DNA of 64,000 nucleotides from an uncultured Flavobacteriaceae bacterium (GTDB lineage Bacteria > Bacteroidota > Bacteroidia > Flavobacteriales > Flavobacteriaceae). Below, piece after piece: positions 63,228 through 64,000 of this stretch (position 1 is the stretch's first letter; the number at the start of each line of letters is the position of its first letter). Made by a program: the position numbers and the translations under genes. Below the pieces are notes generated by a model, which did no database searches, was not told where the DNA came from, and saw only the letters and a program-made list of their open reading frames with translations. The stretch lies in the NCBI GenBank assembly GCA_947497245.1, contig CANMFO010000002.1, positions 1,116,001 through 1,180,000 on the forward strand. Reading direction: 5' to 3'.

Positions 63228-64000
63228 TTGGACACCAACAAAAAAATCAAGCAAAAATACGAGCGTCTGGGAGAAAACCCCGAAACCTATCTCCAGGGAC
63301 TTCTTCATGCCAAGCCCATTACCTATTGGGATTATGTGGAAGTGGACACGCTGTTGTCACTACAAAGACCCCGCACCGATTTTAAGGACGAGAGTATTTT
63401 TATCATGTACCACCAGGTGACCGAGCTTTTCTTGAAAATGATGCACCACGAGATTGAACAGATAGTGGAGATGGAAGTGGTCACCGAAGATTTTTTGATG
63501 ACGAAAATCAATCGGTTAAATCGCTATACAGGCATGCTCATTACCTCTTTTGACATTATGAAGGAGGGCATGGATTTCGAGGACTACAATACTTTCAGGA
63601 CCACCTTGACCCCGGCCAGTGGATTTCAAAGTGCCCAATTTAGATATATAGAACTGTACTGCACCCGTTTGAAAAACCTGGTGGGCAATAACGGCAATAA
63701 AGAGCTTTCCGGCCAACCGGCCCCGGAGGCCTACTTCGAGGACATCTACTGGAAGGATGCAGGTGTAAATCGTAAAACAGGGAAAAAAACATTGACAATG
63801 CAACAGTTCGAGGAAAAATATTTGGACGATCTTATCGCCCTCGCCAAAAAAATCGAGGGAAACACCATAGAGGATAAGGTGCTTTGCATGCCGGATCTCT
63901 CTGATGGGCTAAAGGAAAAGCTAAGGGAATTCGACCGTTTGTACAATGTGGAGTGGCCCTTGGTACATTTGAGAACAGCAGAACATTATCTGGAACGGAA
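63228..64000 (+). CDS. kynA: Tryptophan 2,3-dioxygenase (3' part outside window)
   Basis: 257 codons are visible; the rest lies beyond the right edge. The only plausible start is TTG at 63228, since the frame upstream closes at the globin stop. It opens tryptophan to N-formylkynurenine with heme and O2. FIMYHQVTELFLKMMHHEI contains the conserved His-Gln near the distal heme side and TPASGFQSAQFRYIELY is the substrate and heme-contact block. The position 9 bases after a truncated globin gene may mean cotranscription. Confidence 0.9.
   Translation, partial: MDTNKKIKQKYERLGENPETYLQGLLHAKPITYWDYVEVDTLLSLQRPRTDFKDESIFIMYHQVTELFLKMMHHEIEQIVEMEVVTEDFLMTKINRLNRYTGMLITSFDIMKEGMDFEDYNTFRTTLTPASGFQSAQFRYIELYCTRLKNLVGNNGNKELSGQPAPEAYFEDIYWKDAGVNRKTGKKTLTMQQFEEKYLDDLIALAKKIEGNTIEDKVLCMPDLSDGLKEKLREFDRLYNVEWPLVHLRTAEHYLER

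Overview
The window is chromosomal DNA of a Bacteroidetes bacterium, most likely a pigmented marine member of the Flavobacteriaceae. The evidence is the gene content: a fused CcoN/CcoO cbb3 oxidase gene, HisKA_2 sensor kinases, a long SecA without the zinc tail, DUF1080 and DUF4105 families, a crtI-crtB-crtZ carotenoid cluster, and promoters of the Bacteroidetes type (TTG, 17-21 bases, TAnnTTTG) instead of -35/-10 boxes. Nearly all of it is coding. I see no insertion sequence, prophage, CRISPR array or rRNA. There is one tRNA (Leu, anticodon GAG).

Layout. 1-4 kb: two secreted hydrolases (amidohydrolase, M14 carboxypeptidase). 4-7 kb: a tandem pair of HisKA_2 sensor kinases, one broken by a frameshift, with a duplicated promoter. 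7-14 kb: a Tat-exported Gfo/Idh/MocA oxidoreductase, secA, a DUF2795 protein, cobalamin adenosyltransferase, an unlisted 46-residue membrane peptide and a methyltransferase-like protein. 14-20 kb: Uup-type ABC-F protein, DUF4105 membrane protein, pssA, AtoE-like transporter, UlaG-like hydrolase. 20-26 kb: lptB, AhpD-like protein, tatC, kdsD-like isomerase, recQ. 26-33 kb: cell-surface CarboxypepD_reg protein, TrxR-like oxidoreductase divergent from a Fur-family regulator over a large palindrome, two DUF1080 proteins, a GyrI-like protein, hexameric tyrosine-coordinated heme protein (HTHP) and a Crp/Fnr regulator. 33-40 kb: one-direction run of rluF-like, sodium/sugar symporter, lacZ, SRPBCC protein and serine hydrolase. 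40-47 kb: two parvulin-type periplasmic chaperones, MoxR ATPase, methyltransferase, aconitase, TlpA-like protein. 47.6-51.3 kb: carotenoid operon led by a B12-binding MerR (CarH-type) regulator. 51.5-64 kb: tRNA-Leu, tandem universal stress protein, FNR-like regulator, the cbb3 oxidase locus (ccoI-S-NO-Q-P-G-H plus a SafE-like protein), truncated hemoglobin and the start of tryptophan 2,3-dioxygenase.

How they work together. The right end is a low-oxygen respiration module. TGAY-N4-RTCA palindromes sit upstream of usp, between fnr and ccoI, and upstream of ccoS, each centred exactly 29.5 bases before a TAnnTTTG-like -7 element; a one-mismatch box has the same spacing upstream of HTHP 20 kb away. 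This points to one FNR-type regulon with a fixed activator geometry. The carotenoid operon appears to be controlled by adenosylcobalamin and light, and a cobalamin adenosyltransferase lies in the same window. All functions are inferred from sequence reading; no database search was run.
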